DNA of 64,000 bases, from NCBI RefSeq assembly GCF_052156535.1, contig NZ_JBQKUP010000039.1, positions 124,001 through 188,000 on the forward strand, written 5' to 3'. The position numbers and the translations under genes are program-made. Of this stretch, positions 25,298 through 32,741 are shown in pieces; position 1 is the first letter of the stretch, and every line of letters begins with the position of its first letter. Source of the DNA: Nitrospira_E sp052156535. Its GTDB lineage: Bacteria; Nitrospirota; Nitrospiria; Nitrospirales; UBA8639. Below the pieces are notes generated by a model that saw only the letters and a list, made by a program, of their open reading frames with translations, had not been told where the DNA came from and searched no databases.

Positions 25298-28200
25298 ATG
25301 TCCGTGCTGTTAAAAAGTGGAAATGGGGCAATGAACAGGCTTGAGCAAGATCGTTCAACGGTGACGAATTGGAAATGGCTTCGAGAAATCGTTAATGAGG
25401 CCTGTCAGCCCATCGGGCCATATTGGCCGATGAAAACCTTTGCTTATTACAATCCCATTCGGGACCTCGAGCATCTACCATTTGCTCGTGCGATCGAAGA
25501 AGCCAATCAGTTGCTGGGGGCAAGGGGATTTCTGCCTGTTGAAGAGTATCGCCAATTCTTTTATCAAGGTCGGATTACTCTGCCGGCTCTTGAACGGGCA
25601 CTTCGTCGGGTAGGGCCCTCATTACCTTCACGGGATACCATTCGAGTTGGAGCACGCACCATTCATGTCTACGATGTCTGGCGCATTCATGCCGCATATG
25701 GGATTGAAATCTTACCTGCTGTGCTAATGACGTGGGCTCTGGAATTAGAGGGCCTGCCCACACGATTTCGATCCAATCTTCCGGAGGATTCTCGATCCTC
25801 CATTATTGACCGAACGATTCGGGAGTGCGAAAAGTGCCGCCATGATCCGGAATCCGCCTATCTGCATAACCTCTGGAAAAGTTCGTTGGCAGCGTGCCAG
25901 TTGTCTGACCCTGTATCGGGTCTGCCTTCTTTTCATGCATCTGATCCAAGTCGGAGCGCTAATGCGTCAGAACGTGAGATTGCACTTGTTCCGGTTGATT
26001 TACCTATAGACAGGACGCTGGGTGATTGGCTGGATAGTGAGACGGGTAGCGTGCTGGTTGAGACCATCAATACCCACATGATCAAATGGATTGGGGCATT
26101 TGTCGACGAAGGTGTTGCGGGATGGGGTATGCCTTCAAGAGACAAGGGGTTTTATGCTGCATGGAGAGAATTAGCTGAAGGGGATCTCTCAGGCAGATTC
26201 CTCGGGATTCCAGATCTTCGAAAAAAATTCGGCGAACTGTCCGAAGCACCGGAAGAAATGTTGTGCAAACATCTGGAAGATCTCAAAATTCCAAAGGAAC
26301 GCTGGCAAAACTATCTCTCACGGCATCTGGCTCAATTGCCAGGTTGGGCAGGATTTATCCGATGGCGTAGTGAGCACACTGGGTATCCTCCCCAACAACA
26401 CTATCCCATTGATCCACTGCAATATCTGGCCGTCCGCCTTTTTTATGAATCTGGAATGGTAGAGGGACTTTGTCAACGGGAATGGGGAATCATGGGGACG
26501 TTACCTGCACTCCTCGCTTATTGGAACGAACAACGTAAGCGTGGACAGGCGTTGAGCCTTCCTCCTTCTCATGTCACCGACCCTAATAATCATGCGGTGT
26601 GTCATCAAGCATGGCGACTTTTTCACTTGGCTCAGTTTTTGGAATTGACCCCAATTGAGGTCCATGACTTGTCCTACAGCGACATGTCAACATTACTGGA
26701 GTGGCTGGACCTCTTCCCCCAATCTGAACATGGACCGGTATGGCTTGAAGCGTATGAGGACGTTTATCGGGAGTATTTGCTGAGAAACATCAGCGGACAT
26801 CAAGGGGTAACACCCGTTAACCATGAGCGGCCGCGGGCACAAGGGATTTTTTGTATCGATGCTCGCTCGGAGTCGTTTCGGCGTCATCTTGAAGCTCAGG
26901 GGGCGTATGAAACATTTGGGTATGCGGGATTTTTTGGCGTGCCCATGAGTCATGTGGCATTTGATAGCCACGACCACTTGGCTTTGTGTCCGATTTTGTT
27001 GACACCAAATGCGGAAGTGAACGAAGTGCCGCGAGTCGGGCAGAATGATCGGGTGAAGGACTACCTCTCGGGAACGAGGTGGCATCAACTCAGTCATCAT
27101 CTCTTCCATGATTTGAAACACAATCCATTTGCTTCTTTTATGTTAATTGATGTGCTAGGGATGTTTTTTAGCGTCGGGTTGGCAGGAAAAACGCTGTTTC
27201 GAACATCCTTCGATGCTGTCAAGCAGCGGTTGCAGCAGTGGTTGGGGGGCACCGTTGCCACGCAAATTCCCGTTGAGGCTTCACGTGGAAACGAGCAGGG
27301 ACATCCACGATTGGGAGCACTGGCACTAGGTTTCACCCCATTGGAGCAAGCGGCCTTTGTGGAGGGGGGATTGCGAGTGATCGGGCTCACGAAAAACTTT
27401 GGCCGGTTTGTGATGATCTGCGGTCACGGTAGCCAGTCCGAAAACAACCCTTATTATGCGGCGCTGGATTGTGGCGCATGTGGAGGCAGTCATGGTGACC
27501 CGAATGCTCGTGTCTTTGCAGCCATGGCCAATAATCCAGAGGTTCGGAAAATTCTGAACGATCATGGTCTGGTCATCCCAGAGGACACCTGGTTTCTTCC
27601 CGCCAAGCACAACACGACCACAGATCGAGTGACAATGTATGACCTGGTCGATGTTCCTGCTACCCATGTAGAGGATTTAGCACTGTTGGTGAGGGACTTG
27701 GAGCAGGCTGGCACGTATCAGGCATTGGAACGATGCCAGCGCATTCCAGGGGCTCCCACCGCGGTGTCTCCCCGTGACGCGTTCAAGCATGTCAGGCAGC
27801 GGAGCATGGATTGGGCTAATTCGCGTCCTGAATGGGGATTGTCAGGGAATGCCGCATTTTTGATTGGAAGGCGGGCACTTACCAAAGATCTGGATTTGGA
27901 CGGGAGAGTCTTTTTGCATTCTTACGACCCTGCTCCGGATTTTGATGGGAGTCTTCTTGAAAAAATCATGACCGCACCACTCATCGTGGGCGAATTGATT
28001 AACTTAACGTATTACTTTTCGTCGGTGGATCCTTGGGCCTACGGGGGTGGGAGCAAGGTCATTCACAATATGGTTGCCGGAGTCGGTGTGATGTTAGGGA
28101 GCCAGAGTGACCTGCAAAAAGGCCTTCCCCTCCAATCGGTAAACGATGGGGCGCGGCATTATCATGAACCCATGCGCTTACTGGCCATCATTGAGGCGCC

Positions 28201-28357
28201 GCCGGATCGAATACGGTCTATCATTCAGAAGCACGTGTTGCTTCAGCATGTTTTCCATAATCAATGGATGCACGTCGTCGCGTTTGATCCGGACTCCAAA
28301 ATCTTTTCACGGTATCTCTCTGACTTAACCTGGGAACCGGTCACGATGAACATATGA
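25298..28357 (+). CDS. dabA: DabA, DUF2309 subunit of an inorganic-carbon uptake complex
   Basis: 1019 residues, no signal peptide, longer than the roughly 830-870 of studied relatives. DabA is the cytoplasmic, zinc-containing, beta-carbonic-anhydrase-like subunit that with a NuoL-like membrane partner (DabB) traps CO2 as bicarbonate. The four active-site residues expected from DabA studies are present: Cys519 and Asp521 in FCIDARSES, His710 in CGHGSQSENNP and Cys725 in LDCGACGG, with the His-Cys spacing of 15 conserved. The N-terminal PIGPYWPMKTFAYYNP is also typical. Start is uncertain: ATG 25298, or ATG 25331 (MNRLEQD). It is followed on the same strand by the Mrp/NuoL/NuoM genes, which likely supply the ion-coupled membrane part. 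Confidence 0.95.
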   Translation: MSVLLKSGNGAMNRLEQDRSTVTNWKWLREIVNEACQPIGPYWPMKTFAYYNPIRDLEHLPFARAIEEANQLLGARGFLPVEEYRQFFYQGRITLPALERALRRVGPSLPSRDTIRVGARTIHVYDVWRIHAAYGIEILPAVLMTWALELEGLPTRFRSNLPEDSRSSIIDRTIRECEKCRHDPESAYLHNLWKSSLAACQLSDPVSGLPSFHASDPSRSANASEREIALVPVDLPIDRTLGDWLDSETGSVLVETINTHMIKWIGAFVDEGVAGWGMPSRDKGFYAAWRELAEGDLSGRFLGIPDLRKKFGELSEAPEEMLCKHLEDLKIPKERWQNYLSRHLAQLPGWAGFIRWRSEHTGYPPQQHYPIDPLQYLAVRLFYESGMVEGLCQREWGIMGTLPALLAYWNEQRKRGQALSLPPSHVTDPNNHAVCHQAWRLFHLAQFLELTPIEVHDLSYSDMSTLLEWLDLFPQSEHGPVWLEAYEDVYREYLLRNISGHQGVTPVNHERPRAQGIFCIDARSESFRRHLEAQGAYETFGYAGFFGVPMSHVAFDSHDHLALCPILLTPNAEVNEVPRVGQNDRVKDYLSGTRWHQLSHHLFHDLKHNPFASFMLIDVLGMFFSVGLAGKTLFRTSFDAVKQRLQQWLGGTVATQIPVEASRGNEQGHPRLGALALGFTPLEQAAFVEGGLRVIGLTKNFGRFVMICGHGSQSENNPYYAALDCGACGGSHGDPNARVFAAMANNPEVRKILNDHGLVIPEDTWFLPAKHNTTTDRVTMYDLVDVPATHVEDLALLVRDLEQAGTYQALERCQRIPGAPTAVSPRDAFKHVRQRSMDWANSRPEWGLSGNAAFLIGRRALTKDLDLDGRVFLHSYDPAPDFDGSLLEKIMTAPLIVGELINLTYYFSSVDPWAYGGGSKVIHNMVAGVGVMLGSQSDLQKGLPLQSVNDGARHYHEPMRLLAIIEAPPDRIRSIIQKHVLLQHVFHNQWMHVVAFDPDSKIFSRYLSDLTWEPVTMNI

Positions 28358-28571
28358 TTTCATGATACGAATGAACGACTTTTTGACTTCCGCCGTGCTT
28401 TGAATTCCTGATCGAATCTCCTATCATCTCCCACGTGGGATGAGTATTTCTTAGGGCTTTCGGTTCCATCCACAGGATTAAGGAGCCCTTAGTAGGTTGG
28501 TAAACGACTCCAGTTGAACCTATCTCTTTGATTCGGAGTTGTGGATGGAAGAGGGTGCCTGGTATAAGGTC

Positions 28572-28613
28572 GGAGGCTTGCAGATTGTTCAAAAGGATGA
28601 GGCCTCTTTTTTT
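28572..28613 (+). terminator. Hairpin GGAGGC/GCCTC with T7 tail
   Basis: GGAGGC at 28572-28577 pairs with GCCTC at 28602-28606, followed by seven T. Loop of 24 bases. Probably ends the dabA transcript, about 215 bp after its stop. Confidence 0.5.
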
Positions 28614-28725
28614 ATTTGGCGCAGGCTGAGTCGGGAGAGTGGGAACATCCGGTTTGCCGAAACATCATTCATCTTGGCAGTAGGGTTCCCAGCATTTGGT
28701 TAGTTCCGATAGGCTGGAGACAGTA

Positions 28726-28777
28726 CAAGCCAACCAGGTTTTTTGAACACTTCATTCGAAAAACATTTGGTTGGCTT
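28726..28777 (+). terminator. Long hairpin AAGCCAACCA...TTTGGTTGGCTTTTTTT
   Basis: Outer stem AAGCCAACCA with TTTGGTTGGCTT and an inner stem GTTTTT/AAAAAC with GAA/TTC, ending in seven T. Similar in outer stem to the hairpin before dabA. It lies 65 bp before mrpE, so it could also act as an attenuator of that operon. Confidence 0.6.
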
Positions 28778-28841
28778 TTTTTATACTTTATCGGGTTCGT
28801 TGATTCGTGACGTTCAGGTTTTGATTTAAAGATAATATAAG

Positions 28842-29333
28842 ATGAAATCTTCCTTCCCCAAACAGTTTATCGCGAACACCTTGGCCTTATTTTGTGGCTG
28901 GCTTGTGTTATCAGGGAAGTATGACAATTTTCATCTCGTTCTCGGATTCACGGCCTCGTGTGGAGTCGCCTGGTTAAATACGGGGTTTCCTCATTCTCCC
29001 TTTCAGCAATTCCCATGGGGCCGGCTGGTGCTGTACGGCCCGTGGCTTTTTTTACGGATTGTGGAGAGTAGTCTGCATTTGACGAAACTCATTCTAAATC
29101 CCTCGTTACCCATTAAGCCCAGACTTATCACCTATCGATCTCAATTAAAACATCGGGGCGCGATCGTTGTGCTTGGGAATTCTGTGACCCTCACGCCAGG
29201 CACCATTACCGTGGAAATTAACGACAATACTTTCCTCGTGCATGCCATAGATGAGGCAGCAGGGAATGATCTCACCACCGGCCGGATGGAGCGCAAAATT
29301 GCCCGGGTCTTTCAGGAAGACACGAATTTGTGA
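28842..29333 (+). CDS. mrpE: MrpE/MnhE subunit
   Basis: 163 residues with two or three N-terminal hydrophobic helices (FIANTLALFCGWLVLSGKYD, FHLVLGFTASCGVAWLNTGF, LVLYGPWLFLRIVESSLHL) and a soluble end containing ALGNSVTLTPGT-like VVLGNSVTLTPGTITVEIND, the MrpE signature. MrpE is a membrane subunit of multisubunit Na+/H+ antiporters. It overlaps the mrpF start by four bases (ATGA), marking an operon. Confidence 0.93.
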   Translation: MKSSFPKQFIANTLALFCGWLVLSGKYDNFHLVLGFTASCGVAWLNTGFPHSPFQQFPWGRLVLYGPWLFLRIVESSLHLTKLILNPSLPIKPRLITYRSQLKHRGAIVVLGNSVTLTPGTITVEINDNTFLVHAIDEAAGNDLTTGRMERKIARVFQEDTNL

Positions 29334-29599
29334 TGATTGATTTTTTTCTATTTTTATTAATAACGTTGTCATTTCTGATCCTCGTGTATTTATACCGGGT
29401 GATCCAGGGTCCCACGGTGTTTGATCGGGTATTAGGATTGGCGGGAATATCGACCAAAGCCATCATTCTTGGCGTCGTCATGGGAACAGTCTATGACCGT
29501 GTGGAGATGTTTGTGGACATCTCCACGGGGTATGCGCTTCTGAACCTGGTGGGAGCGTTTGCCATTGCCAAGTTTCTTGAGCAACGAGGAGCACCCTAA
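29330..29599 (+). CDS. mrpF: MrpF/MnhF subunit
   Basis: 89 residues, three helices. IQGPTVFDRVLGLAGISTKAI is the family signature (Asp and Arg in a membrane context), and TGYALLNLVGAFAIAKFLE completes it. Start overlaps mrpE; its stop TAA is directly followed by the mrpG ATG. Part of the membrane arm that connects antiporter-like channels in Mrp and membrane-bound hydrogenase complexes. Confidence 0.93.
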   Translation: MMIDFFLFLLITLSFLILVYLYRVIQGPTVFDRVLGLAGISTKAIILGVVMGTVYDRVEMFVDISTGYALLNLVGAFAIAKFLEQRGAP

Positions 29600-29899
29600 A
29601 TGGGCGTTATTGCCATCGGGTTAATTCTGGCGGGGGTATTTTTCCTGGTGGTGGCCGCCATTGGCACAATACGCCTTCCTGATGTGTTTTCGCGATCCCA
29701 TGCGGTCTCCCTGACTGATTCCTTAGGCGCAATTTGTGTTCTCGCGGGCCTAGCTTTGTACCAGGGTTTCGGCATCAATATGTTGAAGATTCTGGTCGTC
29801 CTGGTCTTGCTCATCCTGTTGAATCCGGTCATTGCTCATGCCACGATTCGAGCGGCCTATCGGTCTGGCCTCAAACCTCAGACGGAGGAAGACCAATGA
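29600..29899 (+). CDS. mrpG: MrpG/MnhG subunit
   Basis: 99 residues, three helices. FFLVVAAIGTIRLPDVFSRS followed by HAVSLTDSLGAI matches MrpG, where the R-L-P-D-V/F-x-R-x-H motif is near-invariant. ALYQGFGINMLKILVVLVLL and NPVIAHATIRAA follow. It overlaps the next gene by four bases. Confidence 0.93.
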   Translation: MGVIAIGLILAGVFFLVVAAIGTIRLPDVFSRSHAVSLTDSLGAICVLAGLALYQGFGINMLKILVVLVLLILLNPVIAHATIRAAYRSGLKPQTEEDQ

Positions 29900-30429
29900 T
29901 GTATTCCGTGAATATTGCCTTGCTGTTACTTTTGGTCCTGACCGCGGCCAGCGCCACATTTTTGGTTAAGGAATTGATGAGTTCAGTGTTTATCCTCGGG
30001 TCGTATAGTTTCTTTTTGTCCCTGGTTTGGGCTTGGTTAGGCGCGGTGGATGTGGCATTTGTCGAAGCCGTTATTGGCGCCGGGTTGGGTACCGTGTTAT
30101 TCCTTATCACGTTGTTTGATACCGCTCCCAAGGATAGCCGCCTTCGTCGTCCCCCTCCTCCTCTAGCGGGAGTCCTCGGACTGCCCTTGCTGGGCCTGCT
30201 GTTGTTATTAGCGGCGAATGATCTTCCTCAGTTTGGCGACCCTACCTCTCCGCCCAACGTGCACATTTCTCCTGTGTACTTACAGAGTAGCTATGCGGAC
30301 ACGCTCACGCCGAATGTGGTCACCTCGGTGCTGATGGACTATCGGGCATTTGATACGTTGATAGAAACCGTGGTGATATTTACGGCCGGCATTGCCTGTG
30401 CCTTGTTATTACGGGAGCCAGGCTCATGA
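29896..30429 (+). CDS. Free-standing MrpA C-terminal domain (DUF4040 plus MbhE-like)
   Basis: The start at ATG 29896 overlaps the mrpG stop; a longer open frame to 29734 is out-of-frame mrpG. 177 residues. The first half (ATFLVKELMSSVFILGSYSF, VDVAFVEAVIGAGLGTVLFL) is DUF4040, as in the C-terminal part of MrpA and in subunit D of membrane-bound hydrogenases. The end (VLMDYRAFDTLIETVVIFTA) is MbhE-like. In canonical Mrp these are fused behind the NuoL-like part of MrpA; here they are separate, as in Mbh/Mbs complexes. Membrane subunit with a conserved Glu in VEAVIGAG, thought to help ion transfer. Confidence 0.88.
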   Translation: MMYSVNIALLLLLVLTAASATFLVKELMSSVFILGSYSFFLSLVWAWLGAVDVAFVEAVIGAGLGTVLFLITLFDTAPKDSRLRRPPPPLAGVLGLPLLGLLLLLAANDLPQFGDPTSPPNVHISPVYLQSSYADTLTPNVVTSVLMDYRAFDTLIETVVIFTAGIACALLLREPGS

Positions 30430-30875
30430 AACAGATCCACGACAGCATCATTGTTCAGACCATGAGTCGCTTGCTTATCCCTCTGGCCCAGTTGTTTGCG
30501 TTGTACGTCTTGTTCTTCGGCCAGTACGGTCCTGGAGGAGGATTTGTAGCCGGCGTCATTTGGACCACCAGTATGATCCTGACTTTTTTGGTGTTCGGAC
30601 TGAAATCACCCCAGGGACGTTTGGTGGAAAAGGTCTTGCATGGCGATGGGATCGGACTGATTATTTTTGTGGGAGTAGGTGGCTTATGCCTCATCGGAGG
30701 TGGGGAATTTCTGAACTATGCCAATTTGGAGATTCCGGGTTTGGATGCTCCCGCCCGTCGGTATACGGGGATTTTGCTGGCACAAATCGGCGTGGCCGTG
30801 GATGTTGCGGTGACAGGGATTTCTATCGTTCTCAGCTTGGCCTATCACGATACCGAGCAGGAATATGATGTTTGA
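30426..30875 (+). CDS. mrpB: MrpB/MnhB subunit
   Basis: 149 residues, four helices. SRLLIPLAQLFALYVLFFGQ and YGPGGGFVAGVIW match MnhB (the H/Y-x-P-G-G-G-F motif). It overlaps its upstream neighbour by four bases and the mrpC start by up to eleven. The usual His before PGGG is Tyr here. Confidence 0.92.
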   Translation: MKQIHDSIIVQTMSRLLIPLAQLFALYVLFFGQYGPGGGFVAGVIWTTSMILTFLVFGLKSPQGRLVEKVLHGDGIGLIIFVGVGGLCLIGGGEFLNYANLEIPGLDAPARRYTGILLAQIGVAVDVAVTGISIVLSLAYHDTEQEYDV

Positions 30876-31245
30876 GATGATCGGGGGGTGGCTGCAGCGC
30901 CCCAACTACATTGCCTTTGTCCTGCTGTTTCTGTGGGGCATCTATATTATGGTGACCCGATACAATCTGGTGAAAAAACTCATCGGGATGTATCTCATGC
31001 AAACGAGTGTGATCTTTTTCCTCGTCACCACCAGTGCCAAAAAAGGCGCGACGGTGCCCATTTTGCTCTCCACGACCGAGATCGTTCAACCGGAAGTCTA
31101 TGCGAATCCCCTCCCTCATGTGCTGACATTGACGGCGATTGTGGTGGGTGTTGCCACCCTGGGAGTCTCGTTGGCGCTGGCCGATGCCATATATAAAAAA
31201 TACGGCAGCCTGGATGAAGAAGAAATTCTCAAAAGGCTGGAATGA
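30865..31245 (+). CDS. mrpC: MrpC/MnhC subunit (NuoK-like)
   Basis: 126 residues, three helices: YIAFVLLFLWGIYIMVTRYN, LIGMYLMQTSVIFFLVTTSA, and PLPHVLTLTAIVVGVATLGV with SLALADAIYKKYGSLDEEE. NPLPHVLTLTAIVVG is a hallmark of NuoK/MrpC proteins. The start may be one of three nearby ATGs (30865, 30868 or 30877). It overlaps mrpD by four bases. Confidence 0.92.
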   Translation: MMFEMIGGWLQRPNYIAFVLLFLWGIYIMVTRYNLVKKLIGMYLMQTSVIFFLVTTSAKKGATVPILLSTTEIVQPEVYANPLPHVLTLTAIVVGVATLGVSLALADAIYKKYGSLDEEEILKRLE

Positions 31246-32711
31246 CGCGACACCTTCCTGTAATTCTTTTCCTCTTACCTCTCGGTTTGGCCATTTGTTT
31301 ACCATTAATCGGGATCAAGCATCGGGAGTGGTGTCGGCTGTTATCGATTGGTGTGCTGGCTGCGATGGTTCCGGTCTCCTTCGCTAATCTGGTAGGAGTT
31401 CTTCAAAACGGGACCATTCATTATGACTTTGGGGGATGGGCAGCTCCGGTCGGGATTGAGTGGGTGGCGGACGGTTTGGCCAGCGTCATGACCGTGGCTT
31501 TGAGTCTGGTTGGGTTGGTGTGTATCACCTTCCTCAGTTCAGTCTTGTTTCCTTACCTTGGAAGCCGGATTGTCCCGTTTTATACCCTGGTCTTATTATT
31601 GATGGCCAGCCTGATCGGTATGGTGTTTGCCGGGGATCTCTTCAATCTTTTCGTGTTCTTAGAAGTATCCGCCCTGTGTGCGTATGCCTTGGTCGGGTTG
31701 GCCGGCGGGAAGGCGCTGGTTGCCGGATTCCGGTATTTAATTTTAGGGACCTTCGGAGCCTCTTTGTATCTTCTGGGAGTGGGGTATTTATACGCCGAGA
31801 CGGGTACGCTCAATATGGCAGATCTGGCTCAGCGGGTGCCCTCTCTGGTGACATCCAAGGCCCTTGCCGTTGGTGTGTTATTCATGTTCATTGGGCTGGG
31901 CATCAAGATGGCATTGGTACCGCTCCACGGGTGGTTGCCGGATGCGTATACGTATGCGCCAGATAGAGTGTCACCAATGCTGGCATCTTTAGTGACGAAG
32001 GTCGCGCTGTATGGATGGATTCGCATTATGTTTTGGGTCCTTGGAGCCCAGGCGGTGGTCTACCAGATCCCTATCCTGTTTTTAGTGGGAGTATTGGGCG
32101 CTCTTGCAGCCCTGGTTGGCGCATTCCTGGCTCTGTCCCAAGTAGAAATCAAACGCATGTTTGCCTATGGAGGGCTTTCGCATATCGGATTGATTCTGGT
32201 GGGGATTAGTCTCGGAAATCAAACGGGTTTTGTCGGAGGAGTGTTCTACCTCTTGAATGATGCCGTGATGCAAGCGGGATTGTTTTTTTGGGCGGGGGCA
32301 ATTATTCATCTGTACGGGGTTCGCACTATTGAGGATCTTGGGCGACTGCAGGGCGGAGCGGGATGGATGTCGGTGGCTCTGGTCGTCATAGCCCTGTCGA
32401 TGATCGGGATTCCTCCAACCGGGGGATTTTTTGGAAAATGGTATATCATTCTTGGCGCGGTGGAAGCGCAAAATTACCTTGCCATTGTCGCGGTGCTGAT
32501 TGCGACTCTGTTGACTCTGGCCTATTTCGTGAAATTATTTGAACGGGTATTTCGGGACCGCTCCGCCCAGCAGCCTCCTCTCATGCGTGAGATTCCGTTG
32601 GCGGTGAAAATTGGTCTCGGCGCCACGTCCGCGGCAGTCATTGTTTTGGGACTGATGAGCGATCATATTGTCAGCTTTCTCCTCAAGAATGCGGTTCCAC
32701 CAGGGCTTTAG
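31242..32711 (+). CDS. mrpD: MrpD-like antiporter subunit
   Basis: 489 residues, about 14 helices, of the NuoL/M/N/MrpA/D antiporter-like family. Conserved TM5 Glu is in DLFNLFVFLEVSALC; TM7 Lys and His are in GLGIKMALVPLHGWLPDAYT with APDRVSPMLASLVTKVALY; SQVEIKRMFAYGGLSHIGLI follows, and GIPPTGGFFGKWYI is near the end. It should form one proton or sodium channel of the complex. 31 bp separates it from the NuoL-like gene. Confidence 0.92.
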   Translation: MTRHLPVILFLLPLGLAICLPLIGIKHREWCRLLSIGVLAAMVPVSFANLVGVLQNGTIHYDFGGWAAPVGIEWVADGLASVMTVALSLVGLVCITFLSSVLFPYLGSRIVPFYTLVLLLMASLIGMVFAGDLFNLFVFLEVSALCAYALVGLAGGKALVAGFRYLILGTFGASLYLLGVGYLYAETGTLNMADLAQRVPSLVTSKALAVGVLFMFIGLGIKMALVPLHGWLPDAYTYAPDRVSPMLASLVTKVALYGWIRIMFWVLGAQAVVYQIPILFLVGVLGALAALVGAFLALSQVEIKRMFAYGGLSHIGLILVGISLGNQTGFVGGVFYLLNDAVMQAGLFFWAGAIIHLYGVRTIEDLGRLQGGAGWMSVALVVIALSMIGIPPTGGFFGKWYIILGAVEAQNYLAIVAVLIATLLTLAYFVKLFERVFRDRSAQQPPLMREIPLAVKIGLGATSAAVIVLGLMSDHIVSFLLKNAVPPGL

Positions 32712-32741
32712 CAGGATCGGGCATATGGTGACCTCCTGATT

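Larger units (their letters stand above)
28358..28841. other. Structured non-coding region between dabA and the Mrp-like operon
   Basis: 484 bp with several inverted repeats: AGGGCT/AGCCCT (28453/28484), CCATCCACA/TGTGGATGG (about 28465/28541), a T-tailed hairpin at 28572, TGGGAAC/GTTCCCA (28640/28685) around TGCC/TGGCA, and a final long hairpin at 28726. An 83-codon minus-strand frame (28341-28592) looks somewhat protein-like but overlaps the dabA end and starts at TTG without a ribosome binding site. I favour terminators plus a leader RNA. Confidence 0.45.

Noticed and set aside
28341..28592. 83-codon minus-strand frame after dabA
   Set aside because: TTG start without ribosome binding site, overlaps the dabA end and a T-tailed hairpin; not claimed as a gene although the text looks partly protein-like.
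29734..29895. N-terminal extension of the DUF4040 protein
   Set aside because: It overlaps mrpG out of frame and is Cys/His/Arg-rich; the ATG at 29896 overlaps the mrpG stop as elsewhere in the operon.
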